Shown here one piece after another: positions 23,510 through 40,845 of a stretch of DNA of 64,000 bases (within the stretch, counting starts at the first letter, position 1; each line of letters begins with the position of its first letter). The notes beneath the pieces are model-generated. The model worked only from the letters and a program-made list of their open reading frames with translations. It ran no database searches and was not told where the DNA came from. This stretch comes from Schoenoplectus triqueter (lineage: Eukaryota; Streptophyta; Magnoliopsida; Poales; Cyperaceae). Location: NCBI GenBank assembly GCA_964058805.1, contig CAXKVV010000040.1, positions 186,001 through 250,000 on the forward strand, in the 5' to 3' direction. A program made the translations under genes and the position numbers.

Positions 23510-24120
23510 CACCGAGATTTTAATTATGGCTCTTTTCCAAACAACACAACTGTGCCACGCCCATGGTTATGTTCAGCAAATAAATTACTTTTCCCTGACA
23601 ATCTACGTAAGTACACCATTTTACCTTAGATGGAGATGGACTTTCCAATGCATTAGCTTAACAAAAGGAGTAAGTCGGTAAACAATATTCAACTAGAGTG
23701 AAAGCATTAGTTTAAGTGGAGTGATTTTGATTCACTTGATTAATTTTTTTCCTCTCGTAGAATTATCTTTATTAAGAAACAATGATAAATTAGAGCATGC
23801 GTTTTGTTTTATTCTTTGCTTCATTACTGGGGTGAGGGTCCAGCAGGGATGGAACTAACCAATGAAACAACCAAAGTTTGTAGGATAACTGCATTCTCCA
23901 CCATTGTCAACCTTAAAGTTGTTCATAATATGTTCCAACAGCATCCCTGCCATTGTCTTCACATATTCCTGCATAACAGCACAAAAAACTCAGCACATGA
24001 GCATTCAAGAGGTTCAGGCTGACACTGAGGACATATCTCTGCTGACATAATGGAAAAAATAAAAGACAGGCTGACACTGAGGACATATCTCTGCTGACAT
24101 AATGGGAAAAAATAATTATT
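23510..24120. repeat. Flank of copia insertion with 52-bp tandem duplication
   Basis: 24015-24066 and 24067-24116 are direct copies (CAGGCTGACACTGAGG...CTGACATAATGG). 23865-23970 read on minus is open and exon-like (YVKTMAGMLLEHIMNNFK, then GTTGAC) and may belong to the eroded gene at 19.8-20.7 kb. Confidence 0.6.
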
Positions 24121-25936
24121 TAATGACTTGTACTTGATATATATTAATATTTGCGTATGAAATAATATATTATGTTGTGTTAGCGATTTAGAGTATTATT
24201 TCAATTTTTATTCTTCAGTTTTTTTATCAACTAGGTCAGTAAAATATTTTTATTTATATAATGGAAAACACCATTCGTAATAATTTTAGAACTTTTAATT
24301 ATTTGACCCCAAAAAAAGAAACTTTTAATTATTTTTAATGGATAAAAAATGATCATATTTGACATATAGAGATTTGTATTTTTTTTCTACTTTGCTCAAT
24401 AAAATAAAGTCACAAAAATACTAAAATTTGGTATTACATAATAGTTTGATAAGTAAACTTATTGAGAGGGTCAAGTTGATCACATAATAGAGCATGAAAA
24501 ATTAAATTTCGATATGCTAATATTTCTTATAAATTGTTAACGCTAGTACTTTAGTGCAACTCATAATTTAATGATGCATTTTAAAATTAAGTGCTTTAAT
24601 CTCATCTTAAAGATATTCAATACCTCTAAAACATTCCTTTTGTACTTTTATTATTTTTATCCATTATAAATTTTTTTTATCAAAAATGAAAAATAAAGTC
24701 CACATATTTATCCTTTTGTCTCCTCCCCGTATTTCAATCTATCTAATAATAACTACCCTTTTTGGTTTTTTTTTTTTTGGGGGGGGGGGGGGGGGCATTG
24801 AGTTTGGTGGTCGGACGGTTCGGAATTGTTGAGAGTATTTTTTTTTGTCTCTTAGCGATTCGTTCTTTGCTATTATGCGGTTGGAATATAGACGGAGTGT
24901 ATATGGTACGGATGTGAAGAAAGAAAGCAAATGAGAATGGCAATTTGTAATTGAAATGAAATGGTACTGATGTCATTTAAACGCTCAACCAATAATTAAT
25001 TGACGCCAATTTAAACTAAATTTTTCTAGTCCACATTTACATAATGTAAAACTACATATACAACCATCTATCGAACTTTGTGCTCCAGCTCCTCCAGCAA
25101 TACTTACGCACACTCTATATTCATCAGAAAAAAAAAATATTAAGGTGAAGTAATATTACACCAGTACCAGGTTTTCAATTTTGGAGCAAGTTTTCAGTTA
25201 TTATACCAGGTTGTAGACATAAGGGCGACATGGAGAGAAAGAAATGGTAAACTCGTGCCAGATGAAGAAAAACAAAAGGCAAATATTATAATATCAGTAC
25301 TAAACTGGTACATTTTTCACAACAAACTAAAACTGTTGGGACAGGCAAACAAAAAAAAGAGTTTCTTCACTCATATCATATGCCAGAGAATTGGCATGAA
25401 TGAACAATTCACAAATCACAAAGCAACAAGTTATCTGTTGATTGTGGTCAAAGCTCTAATACCAGAAAATAGTATAGCAATGTTTTGAGGAAGCATGTCA
25501 AATTTAATAAAGAAGCTGCTATTTTTCCCATTCATCATTCGTATGTGTATGAGACAATTGTGTCAACTTTATGTATCTGCATCACTTTATTAAAACCTTT
25601 AGGAATAGGCTATTTGCTTGCTACTTGAAAAAAGAGTTTATTCGTGGAAGGAAGAGGCGAAGAAGGAACTCTCAACTGTCAATTGATAATCAATGAATGC
25701 CCATAAAAATAATTACTTTTTAGTCTCCTCTTTTCTTTTAGTAATTAAGTCTTTGACACGCACGAGGCAAAAACAATTTTCAGTCTGCTACTCTGCTTGG
25801 TCCAAATATTAAAATCTTACACGGAAAGCAATTAAAATTATAAAATTAATCATAACGGATTACAGCATTCAAGCTAAATCTTGATATTTCATGCATAACA
25901 ATTGATTGATTCATTTCCACTCCACAAATCCATGCT
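24121..25936. other. Intergenic, AT-rich
   Basis: No gene. 24767-24795 is a homopolymer junction, T12 followed by G17. Open frames at 24739-24976 (minus) are by-products of the poly-C/poly-A on that strand. Confidence 0.55.
24767..24795. repeat. T(12)G(17) homopolymer tract
   Basis: Twelve T residues run into seventeen G residues. It could fold as a G-quadruplex or be partly an assembly artefact. Confidence 0.8.
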
Positions 25937-26186
25937 CTACGGGTGATTATTTATCGTCACATGGGCTTGTGGTGATCCTACAGTGTAACCTTGTGCTCCT
26001 GGTTTAAAACATAGATTAAAGAAGGGATTAAATTTTATATAAGAGAGTGGCTATATGAGTAATTAAGAGGTAATGTAAGCTACCTATTCTGCCTGCTTGC
26101 ACAAAAGTAGCTTGGGAGATGAGCATGACGCTCACCAAAAGGAGCACCATTATTAAGGCAACAATCACATTTGGAAGGCGCTTCAT
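25937..26186 (-). CDS. Small secreted peptide precursor, 54 aa
   Basis: Two exons, 26084-26186 and 25937-25998, with an 85-base phase-1 GT-AG intron, give a 54-residue ORF. The signal peptide covers about residues 1-31 (MKRLPNVIVALIMVLLLVSV..., ending SQATFVQA). The mature tail is about 23 residues, AGRIGAQGYTVGSPQAHVTINNHP. Its short GSP-x-x-H-V...NHP end resembles the layout of plant post-translationally modified signalling peptides (small, Gly/Pro/His-rich, C-terminal), but it matches no CLE, CEP, PIP, RGF or IDA consensus that I know. Gene plan and start (MK-x-x-P) parallel the 50-residue gene at 14825-15154, so they are probably distant paralogues. A TATA box at 26275-26283 and a (GA)n leader precede it. 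Function unknown. Confidence 0.65.
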
Positions 26187-26274
26187 CTCTTAAAAGCAAA
26201 AACCTTCGGTGGATAGGATATGTATATGGAGTGTGGCTTTAGTTCCTTGAAATCGAATAATAGCAAGCTTTCTT

Positions 26275-26304
26275 CTTTTTATAGAGAGAGAGAGAGAGAG
26301 AGAG
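26275..26304 (-). promoter_or_regulatory. TATA box and (GA)n/(CT)n leader of the 54-aa peptide gene
   Basis: On minus, a (CT)n run (26283-26304) leads into TATAAAAAG (26275-26283), about 90 bases before the ATG at 26186. Confidence 0.6.
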
Positions 26305-27226
26305 CTAGTTAGTTGGTCTGATGCTTTTGGCGCTCGACCAATTGCATGCAGATCTAAGAAATTTGTGCTTTCGTAACCTATTTCTTCTTTTAGACGGACC
26401 TTGGTGAATGGTGGCAGAAATTTCCACGCATGATAAGACCTGACTTTTCTTTACTCAGACAAAGTCTGTACAGATCTCAAGATTTCAAGGAGTAAATAGT
26501 TGAAATAGACCAGCATTGATATTTGATAAAATGGTCTAGCACCGAAAAGTGAAAGTTCAACGTTTCAAAGTTACAATCTTTTGGTTGAATTGTCAATTTG
26601 TCGTCTAGAGTTTTCTTCAACTAGACGACTTCATAAATCCAAATTTGTTGTCACAATTGCTTCACGGATTTGCTGAAAAGGTCAAACTCTACCATTTGAT
26701 TTATTTATTTGACCCTGATTCAAGCAGAATCATTCAAATATTTAGGTGTATATATGCCTAACAAGCCATCCCATGATGGCAATGGCACGATCCCTCCCTC
26801 TTTCATTTTTTTCAAAAGACCAAAATGAATCACAAATGTTGAAGATTGCCTAAATTCTAGTTGTTATCATAAAACAATTCCTGGTTCAAGTATTATCTTT
26901 AGACTTGGATTATGGTCGAAATGACAAGTGGCATCGCTTGAAAAACAGTTCCGTACTACAAATCAGATGCAACAATAATGGTGCCAGAATTACACAGGCC
27001 CCTTAGATTATGCCAGAAACCACTGTTGACACATGCACAGGTACACTCAGACCAAATAATAAATTTAATGCGTGCCAAATCTTACAAATCTAGAGGCAAC
27101 TGAGAACAAATTTAAGAATTACACACATAATAAAAGATAGTGCTGTTACAGTAGCCTGCTCAACGAGGTGCTTATAAATTGCAGAGAGTACACAGAAGCA
27201 AAAGAAATACCAAGTAAACAAACAAA
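26305..27226. other. Intergenic; 3' flank of katanin
   Basis: No gene is seen. Bases from about 27000 to 27226 are probably the katanin 3' UTR. Confidence 0.5.
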
Positions 27227-31355
<4,129 letters not shown>

Positions 31356-32145
31356 CGGCACCTCGATTATCTCTAGGGTTTGTGAAATCGTCTCAGGCGA
31401 GGTCGGAGAGAAGAGAAGTGCTATGTCGATTTTATGTGTGGTTGTAATGTCTGCTAGTCGGTACGTCAAATGTCGCGCTCAATGGATGTCTCAGTCATTT
31501 TCCAAACGAAAATAAAAATAAAAGACAAACAAATTGATTTTTCGTTTTCGATTTGTCCTACGTCACAGTAATAAAAGATGAGGGGGAAAACATGAATACT
31601 TATTAAGTTCACATCGCATCATCCACACAGGATAATTCAATAAAGAAACATCAATTTTGAAAATTTAAGCTTTTAATTACACCTATGTTGCCCTTTTCAG
31701 AATTTAATTTCATGTGGGATAAAAACCGTGAAAGAAGACACTGATACAGGATAGATTTTGTAATGCTATAAATTTAATTTCATCCTTAATTTTGTAGAAT
31801 CACTATATCATAATTGCATTACTGGCACAACAAAAAAAAACTTTTACATATTATATCCACAAAATTTTAACAATATTTCTAACAATCAGTGTCATATTCT
31901 TTCTGAACAATTGACTGAACCAAAAATTGAAAAAAAAAAAAAGCAAGACACAAAGACTCTATTGATAATGTCTCCTCACAACTAAATTTGATGATAAGTT
32001 TAGCAGTGAGCAAGCTACCAACAAAGAGAGAAAATAAACATGAATGAATGTAATTAGAACATTCAATGGCAAGTGTTCTCGACTCCTCTCCATCATCAAT
32101 CCATAATCATAATTAATTATATCACTAGCTAGCAAGTAAATCTTC
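31356..32145. other. Intergenic between katanin and J-protein genes
   Basis: Katanin promoter and leader, then AT-rich DNA and the J-protein 3' flank. No other gene. Confidence 0.55.
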
Positions 32146-33776
32146 CTATCCAAGAATTTGTCTAATGCTCTCTCGCTGTTCATCCGTTAACTTACCAGGG
32201 AAAACCACCTCAAATTTGATCCTCAAATTCCCCTTCTTTTTTGGATCTTTCGAGATAGGCATGCCTTCGTTCGCAACTACAAACTCGTCTCCGGGTTTGA
32301 TTACAACATCATCCATTGGTACCATGATATCCCTGCCGTCAAGAGACTGCAACTTTATGGTGGTTCCGGCCAAAGCATCGGCCAATGGGATGGTGAGTTT
32401 CACGACTAAGTCATTAGCGTCTCGCTTGTACACCTCATGAGGCTTTTCGTCTATGACAAAGATGAGGTCGGGTGCAAGTTGATGGACTTGATCATTTCCC
32501 ATACCAGGAAAGGTGACCTTCGTGCCGGCCTTCCATCCCGGCTTCACAGTGATCACTATTATCTCCGTCTCTGTTCTCATTTCCCTATATACATACAAAA
32601 ATTATATGGCAAAATTAAACGAGATGGGTTTTAATTTTTTGTGTTTTGAATTCATTCAACAATTTCATAAAAAAAAGTTCCTCCATCAATTTAAAGAATT
32701 TGTTGAACGCACAAAAAAAAGCGCCAGAAACGTAAGAAATTACAGAGATATTGTAACTTTGCTGTCAATATTTTGCTTTGCTTTTGCCAAAACGCATCAT
32801 AGTTGGAATAATTCGTTACATTTAAATTTCAAACGTAAATAAAAAAAAAAGTGAACACATGCTCCTTACATTGTCATTAAAATTAAAAAAAAAAGGAAAA
32901 AGGAAAGGTTAATATCAACACACCAAGAATCAAAAGTTTAGAAGCTAAAATCATGTAAAGGAAACCAATTCAAAACGATTCAGCGTTTGATGAAATTAAT
33001 TACATTATGCAAAATAGACATAATTATTGACATATAACATACCTGGTAGAAGGGTCGATCCCTTTCCTTGATATCTTCATCTTTCGTGTAGACCCAGTAT
33101 ACAATTCCTCAAGACTACAAAGCAGTTTATTCTCAACAGGTGAAGCCTTTCGAGCCGGGTAATTTGGCGTCCCACCTGAACTGCCCCCTCCATCAAAGGA
33201 CCGATATTTGGGACGGTTTTGACAGGACGCACCAGAGGAGTTCATATTGCTGCCGCCACCGCCACCATAGGATGGAAACTTCACGGAGCTCGAATGCCAC
33301 ATTGGCCCGAAATCAAAGTTTTGTGAACCAAAGAACTCAGCAAAAATGTCTTCGGCACTTCTAGGCCTGAAACGACCCTGGTCTTGGCCATTTTGTCCCG
33401 GTTGGGGGGACGATGCCATGTGGCCCTTGAGGCCATCTTCCCCATATTCATTGTAGATTGATCTCTTCAAGGGATCACTAAGAACCTGCATTTCAAGATA
33501 TTAGATATATAATCGACATCATAATCAAAGCAGTCAAGCAAAAAAGCAACACATTTATTGCCAGAGATCAATTAACATTTCTGAAAAAAAAATATCAAAT
33601 TAAAAAAGTACCTCGTAAGCCTCACAGATCTGCTTGAAACGCACCTCAGCCTCCTGTTTATTGGTTGGGTTCTTGTCGGGGTGCCACCTCAGCGCCAGCT
33701 TGCGGTATGCCTTCTTCAATTCCTCATCTGACACGTATCGACTCACACGGAGTATATCGTAGTAATCTAATCCCAT
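32146..33776 (-). CDS. Type-II (class B) DnaJ/Hsp40 co-chaperone
   Basis: Three exons, 33612-33776, 33043-33485 and 32146-32584, give 348 residues. The J domain is at 1 to about 70, with the Hsp70-stimulating HPD motif at 32-34 ([11 protein letters not shown]). A Gly/Ser-rich G/F-like region includes ED-IFAEFFG and YGGGGGSN. There is no CxxCxGxG zinc finger. The two barrel-like C-terminal substrate-binding domains run from about 165 to the end ([33 protein letters not shown], then [11 protein letters not shown]). This is the DNAJB1/Sis1-like architecture, a cytosolic or nuclear partner that delivers unfolded clients to Hsp70 and triggers its ATPase. The ATG at 33776 is chosen; an in-frame TTG lies six codons upstream. 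Confidence 0.93.
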
Positions 33777-35042
33777 CCTCCAAATCAAACTCAATTCAAG
33801 ACACCTCGGCTAGGCTTTTTAATTTCACAATGAAAAATGGCTCAACAATGAATTATAAATTTATGTAGCACCTAGTAAATTTTTGCATTGTTTTTCTTCC
33901 TAAATTGCACATCCTGTAATACTTCGCCACTATGACAATGATACAAAAAGAGGGATGTAATTCAATGGGAAGAAAAGGAAAAAAAAAAAGGAACTAGTAA
34001 ATGTATTGGTAAAGACGATGGATAGTTGTAACTTTCTATTTTTGTCTTTCGCAGATAGAGAAAGAGAGAGGAGAGAATAGATGAGATAACTTTAGCTGCT
34101 AGAGGATTAAAAGGGCTACGATCAAACGACTCATCCATTTGATTATGGTCATAATTTAATGTTTGGATATTGAGATCCTAAAAGTATTTTAATGTTTTTT
34201 TTTAAAATAAGTTGACAGAGGCTGCCAACGTAGTACAATGAGTATTATAATGTTGTGCGTGCATAAATGCACTCATTACTATAAATTACAACACAGGGCA
34301 CATTAAATCAAGAGAGAACAATAGCACATCATAAAAGGTTGGCTTGTAATACCCAAATCGAATTGCATACGCTTTGTTTTTTTTGCTCCAAAAAGAGCAT
34401 TGTTCAACAATTCACAATTTTCATGAAAGAAATAAAATTTATCAAGCTGTCTTGTTGGAAACATTTACCCTCCTGTCTGTTCATGGACATTGTTTAAGGT
34501 TGATAATTCAAAGTTGTAATTGATCCGAGTAGAAGTCAAAGATGTGCAATTTGTGATTTAAGGTTTATTCTGGCATTCAAGTTTCCAGTTTATCGAAAGC
34601 ATAAAATAATTAATACAATTTTGCAAATTTGGTTTTGCATGTTAAATTTCCTACTTGTCACAACTACACAAACAATAGGCACTCACTCATCAATTGTTTC
34701 CTACATTTACAAACAACAAAACTGCGTCTTATTAAAAAAAAAAGCTTTAGTCAGAAAAGAGGGAAAGAATACTATTGGTGTTATCCAAACATTTTAATTG
34801 TAAACAATATGAGCAACAATTATTTTGGCGCTTGTTTGTCAAAAGAAAAAAACAAAAACAAAAACATTGGCCTCTAGCAGTCTCAATGAACCCAGTAACT
34901 GCATTTATTACCCTCTATACACATTTAGACACACAAATACTACCAGAAAAAACTTTCAGTGCCTGTGAAATCCAATTTAAAACAATATTTTCGCTGCAAC
35001 TAGGAGAAACTTATTGTTACCAATAACTTGGAATTGCCATGG
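33777..35042. other. Intergenic between J-protein and Nudix genes
   Basis: Nothing recognised. Short frames at 34629-35026 have no motifs, and the right end is probably the Nudix 3' UTR. Confidence 0.5.
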
Positions 35043-38000
35043 TCAAGAACAATCTCCACTCCTCAAGCTCTGTAGCAGTTGTAGATAACCATTACAATCC
35101 GGGTCTATGTATCTATAAACAAACAAAAACATACATAATATATGAAAAACAATAGATAAAGGATATTCATTTTTTGCATTCTTGCCCATCCAGTAATTAA
35201 CATTTTAAAACAATACCAAAGACTTTTCACCTCAGCAATGGACGCGGTTTATTTTCTAAAATTTTACAATAGTATCCAAGCAATAGAGTATAGACTTTAT
35301 CAAAGAAAAAGCACCTCCAGCCAAATACCTACAAAATTTTAATCTATTCCCAACGAGCTAAGGTTTCTTTTCAATTGGAGGTGACGACTTCAATTGAAAT
35401 TAGCAAACTGCTATTTTGTATTCTTCATTTCCATGAACAACCAACTGCAAGAGATTTTTATTTTTTTTATTTCATTTCCATGAACAATCTACTCATTTTT
35501 GCTTGATGCATTTATTTATCTAAACCAGAGTGTTAGTTGCAAAAAAACCGAAAATGTTTCCATGTTAGTTCTAACAAAAGAAACATTTGATGCTATCAGC
35601 ATAAATTTGAGTACCATCTCCTGGAATCCTAAAGCTTTAGTTTGCAGTGTTGATAAAAGTGTGTGCGAGAGAAAGAGAGAGAAAGGAATGAGAGAGAGAA
35701 CCCATGTCGAATGAGGAAGTCAAGAATAACAAGACAACAGTTAGGCTTGTAAAATTCAGTCTGTCTGATGATATTTGCAGCTTGAGAAAGAGTAATTAAC
35801 TTAAAACTATCAACTTCTCCATCTGAAAAGTAAATTGAAACAAAAGAAAGTAAAACCACAGTCAATCCCTAACAACAATTAACATCAGCATAAGTTATAA
35901 TGATGACATCAATAGTAGGGTGGTAAATTGTCAGTGATTGAAATCATGGGGTGTTCTAACCATGGGAAAAAAAATGAAGAGTAGACATCTGAAAGGCAGT
36001 TGTGGAGCTAAAATATTACTATGTTTTTTTCAGGGAAAAAAGGCAAAACAACACTCCAGCCTATCACATATACTGGCTCTGCTTGTCTCCTAAGGTTAAG
36101 ATTTTACAAAACAAAATGTTAAAAGATGTGTATAAGCATGTCATGTCTCCGGCTCCAATGGTTTATGCACAACATATGATTAGATATAAAAGAGCAGAAC
36201 CTTCATTATTGGGAACAAATTCTGGAGGCAGCTTCAGATCATAGCAGAAAAGTACATCTCTTTTGTAGCGATATCCCTCAATATCCATGTATGAAACTGC
36301 CCCTACAGGTACGACACTGAAAAACAAATACCCCCAAAAGAATATATATTAACTACAACTTTAAAAAGACAAATTAATTCCTCGGGTTTAGATAAAAGTA
36401 TAGGATTGTTCTATATACTTGGTAGAGATGGATGATGGGATTCCAGCTTCTTCTTCGCATTCCTTAATCATGTTCTTCTTGCATGAAATTCCGTGTGGCT
36501 GGAAAGTTGCAAACAAAATTGACATACTAAATGTTAACGAAAATGTCATCAGATATATAATGCCAATGCTAAATGCCACCAAAAATATACGCGATGGCTA
36601 TTTCAGAAACATGATGTTTGGTTTAGCATAGTCTTTTCTTGATAAAGAATGTCCTTTTTGCCAAATACATCATGTACCTTTCTTTTCTTTTTAACTCAGT
36701 ATGCCTTTTGTTTCTAATGAGGTAACTTCCTCTGATTACATTAATGTCACTCTAACTACCAATTTGGATATACAGCCACACTTGATCATAATCAGGTTCT
36801 AACAAAATCATCAAATAAAGAAAAAAACATTTAATCATGCTTTCACATTAAACACAACAACAACAACAACAACAAAGCCTTTAATCACATTAAACACAAC
36901 ATTCTCATATTTTAAACCATATTATTTCGGACATTAGTATTACTGCAAGTTATATCAAGTAGTGTCTTTTTCTCCCCAAGCCAAAATTGAATTGAAATGA
37001 AACCACAGTTTAAAGTAGACTTGCAATTTTGGGTTGATCGAGTCATTTCCTGTTGTGACTTATCCTTGACTTCTACTCTTTACTTTTATTTGCAAGTTGC
37101 CTGAAGAATGTCAGAGGCTAACTTTCACAAGTATGACAAATGCTTGCTGTGATTTTGTAAAATATAAGACAGCAATATGAACTATAAACTATCCAGAACA
37201 CAAACCAAACCACCGGCGACAAGGTGGTCGAGCATTCCAGGGAAAGTAGGTTTATTTTCGCTTCTTTTAGCAACCCACAGAGACTTTTTACTGTCAATCT
37301 CCACATATCCATTCATGTGTACTCCATAAGCCTATTCAATATTGTTGATAAACAAGGTAAATGTACAAATAAGAAGTAAGAAGGTACGAAACAAAGATTC
37401 ATGGTAGTTGTTCCTTGCATGGTAACATAAATGCAAATTAATATAAACTGAAGGATATTTCAGACCTTTATGCCAAAATATGGGGCAGCTGCACGTTCCA
37501 ATGAGAAGAAAGGTGGCACTCCAAATGCTGATGTCACTGGATACATCTGGGTCAAGATAAAGCAAAATATTCGTAAATTATTCACAAATGTATCTATAGA
37601 AATATCAGACGAGAGTTATAATATATGATATCCAAATTCAACAAAAGGCTGTCCAACTGCCAGTCCTGTTAAGAAATAAATTAGAAAAAGAGTGTACCTC
37701 ATTTCGAATACCCGGAATAAGGTTCCCTAAGCTTTTAACGACATGTGCAACTGCTTCAGTTCTAGCCTCATATGTTTCTAGCGATGGATTAAATTGAAGA
37801 TGCTCAGTTATTATTCCTTTTCCATTTTTATCTGATACAAGGCTAAATACATCATTGTGTTTGCATAAGTGCTCTGTAAAGCTGAAATAAAAGAATTTCA
37901 ACAGGAGAATAATTAGGAATGGGCAACAGATTAAAGCAGAATAGATTTTTTTTTAAATATGAGAAATAAAATGATTACCCTTTGTGAGTATAGCCAGCAA

Positions 38001-38623
38001 TCTGGTTATCAATCAGGAATGGCATGAACTCCTCCTTCTTTTCCTACACATTTTTGATAAACTTAATTATAACTCAATAAGCACTAGATTTTAATCTTGG
38101 AATATATCTCCAAATTCAATGTATTTAGTAAGTGATGGAAAAACTTAAGGTCCACCTCTGAAGCCTAATAATTTCATTTAAAGAACCAGGGTAATCGCAA
38201 TAAAAGAAGAACCATCCCATGTTCTTTCTAATTTGAGAATAGCAACGTTAAACGACGAGCTTAGAGTGTGGAAAATGCAAATGTGAAATGACAAATCTGG
38301 TCAAAATACTATGTACCAATTAGATTTGAGGGAGTTAATAAAAATTCAAAGTCTTTGAAGGGCTTATACGCAAAGACCAAAAGAAACAGTGAGAACTGAG
38401 GGCTCACAGATCCTCGGTTGCAGAGGCTAACTTTCTGGAAGAAACCGGAGATATCGGACGGGTCATCGTAGTCGTTGGAACCGAAGCGGAGAGCGTCGGC
38501 CCAGTCGAACCGAAGCGAGGAGGCGGTGGAGGCGAAGCGGGTAGGGGGAGAAGCAAGGGGCTTAGCAAGGGAGAATGGCGGGAGAGCGGAGAAGCGAGGA
38601 GGGGAGAAGGCTACTGAGGGCAT
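35043..38623 (-). CDS. NUDT20/24-type Nudix hydrolase, plastid-targeted
   Basis: Nine exons: 38408-38623, 37979-38043, 37698-37881, 37466-37546, 37206-37331, 36419-36498, 36201-36316, 35702-35822 and 35043-35112, giving 352 residues. The N-terminus is Ser/Pro/Ala-rich with few acids (1 to about 38), as in a plastid transit peptide. A DUF4743-like region follows, then the Nudix domain. The Nudix box (about 222-243, GGLPHGISCKKNMIKECEEE) keeps the KE-x-EE metal-binding core (E237, E240, E241) but has Lys for the usual Arg and lacks the early Glu, as in this subfamily. Yeast and plant relatives (YJR142W, Arabidopsis NUDT20/24) hydrolyse damaged thiamin diphosphates (oxy- and oxo-forms) to monophosphates, so metabolite repair is the likely role. 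The short eighth and ninth exons end in GDCS-stop. A (CAA)n run sits in intron 5 near 36853. Confidence 0.93.
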
Positions 38624-38806
38624 TTTTGGTAACTGACGTTCGGATCAGATCAAAGTCAGGCTGCTTGCAAAAATAAAATAAAACAAACATCTCGTAATCT
38701 TTCTTTCTTTAATCAAAGAATTCAAGAATCAAGATCGACTCCTAGAGCCCAAAAAGAACAATTCAGACTTAGTCTTTACGATTGAATATTATATGTGATA
38801 TTTAAT

Positions 38807-40055
38807 TAGGGCTGCATATAAAAACTCAGTTCGAGCTAATCTGTATCGATAGTTAAATGAGTTGAGTTTGAGTTGGGTTAGCTCGATTTATGGCTTAACT
38901 CGGTTCGAATGATAATAGTTTATATCAAGACTGCAAGAAATGTTCGAAGTTCGTAGTTTGTTCGTGTTCGATTCGAAAAAATTTCGTTCGATTTCAGTTT
39001 GAAATTAATTTCAAATCAAACTGATTCGATTTGAAATTATATCAAATTAAACTCAAACTATGGTAAATTCGTTCGAATGGTGTTCGTGAACTATTATAGT
39101 TCGAATCTTGAGTATTTGTGAGTTGTCCGATTATTTATGTGATTATCGCTGAGTGACTAAGTTCGACTGTTGCCCTATGAAATTTGTTAATTTTGTTGAA
39201 TGAAATATGAAATTTATATGAATTTATATCAAAGTTTGTTTGTATGGTATGAAGTATTGTCAATGAGCTCGCTCCAAGGAGGAAGGTGAAACATTTGCTC
39301 CAAGATAACAACCTGTTTGCATTGACCAGGCTACCAAAACCCATACTATTGTGAACTATAAGATATTTTGTATTTGATTCTGTCATTCTGGTATAAACTA
39401 TGAAATTTAATCATTTTATAATTCAATTTCGAACTATTTAGGAATCAAACCGAACAGTTCGAACTTTTAACGATTCGAATTTCAAATTATGATTTGTGTT
39501 TGAAACTATTTATCTATTTCGAATCAAACTAGTTCGAAATATATTTCAAATCAAACTCGAACACAAACTAGTTTGTTCGTGTTCGATTCGTTTATAGCCC
39601 TAGTTTATATTTTTTTTTCTGTTAAATTCTAATTCGATAATCTATCTCTCATTATCTCTCATCATCTCACCATCTCAGTGACTTAACAACTCCTCGTACT
39701 CGCTCGTGACTCAACTCATATATCTGACTCGTTAGTTTTTTTGTTGGTTCATCTATTCAAATTAGTGCAATAAAGATTTTATTGAAAATATAGTTTATTG
39801 ATATTACCAATTTTATACTAAATCATGTATTATTTTTGTAGATATACTGAATTTATAGTTTGTAGATATATTAAATATAAATATCAAACTGAGTCAACAT
39901 ACATGTATTGGCTCATCAGCTAGCTCAAATAGTAACGAGTTGACCTTGAACTAGATTTTTCAGCTCGAATCGTTTCACGAGCTCGACTCGACTCGACTCG
40001 AATTTTCATGAGCCGAACTTGAGCTAAGCCCGACTTGCTCGAACTCGTAGCCCTA
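38807..40055. repeat. GAGCTCG-type repeat family C, nested copies
   Basis: The left end TAGGGCTGCATATAAAAACTC (38807) and inverted right end TAGGGCTACGAG (40055) suggest one element with terminal inverted repeats beginning TAGGGCT. It is filled with AGTTCGAGCT/ACTCGACTCG words. A second unit of GTTCGTGTTCGATTCG-rich sequence lies inside it (about 38926-39602) and also ends in AGCCCTA, so one member seems to have inserted into another. The short frame at 39135-39386 is not coding. Confidence 0.5.
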
Positions 40056-40845
40056 TATTTAATAGTGAAAATAATTCATTAAACGAAGAATACACGTATA
40101 ACACAATGCCATCGCAATCTAATTTCCGAAACCCTCTACCAAAATTTCAACCCAAGATGGCAGTTCTTTTTTATTTTTAAAATTTCCTATAATTTTATAT
40201 AAAATTCATTATGAAAATCGTCAAAATTATTAGTCGGGATACCACGTGCGATAACCTATTGTAATTCTTTGTTTTGTATCTTAGCTATATTTTATATCAA
40301 AATTAAATTATTAATAGTAGTACGCGTACATGACCTTCGCCGCTATATTTTATATCAAACAGTCAATGGTTGACTCGATAATTCATTCAATGAAAAAAAA
40401 TGTCTGATTATAGGGGAGTTTTTTTTTATATTTATTGGTACGAATCTCAAAGCATTGATGTACGAATCAAACAGTCTACGGTGCGTTGCAGTAAAAGATC
40501 TTGCAGATTGGCGAAGAATATTGAAATCAGAAAAAAAAATATATATCTTGATCGACAATGAAGGATATTGAAATCAGACAATTCTTTTTTTGTCTCTTAC
40601 GACCATTTTGTTCGTTGGTAAGATGTAAGAATAATACAAATATCTTCGGTTAAAACATCTCTAGTAGTAGTCCTTGGACGAATGCTGACAAATCTCTATT
40701 TGATTTTGACGAATTGGACAATGATGGATGAGGGAAAAATGCCTATGAGAAAGATCTTCATGTATCCACGCTAATATTGTCAAGAACCAGAGTTCAATCA
40801 ACAGTATAGAAATTTTCAGTAGCCCTCAAACGATAATTAATTAAC
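40056..40845. other. Intergenic; promoter side of the plus-strand WAK
   Basis: No gene. No clear TATA box stands out within 100 bases of the ATG. Confidence 0.5.
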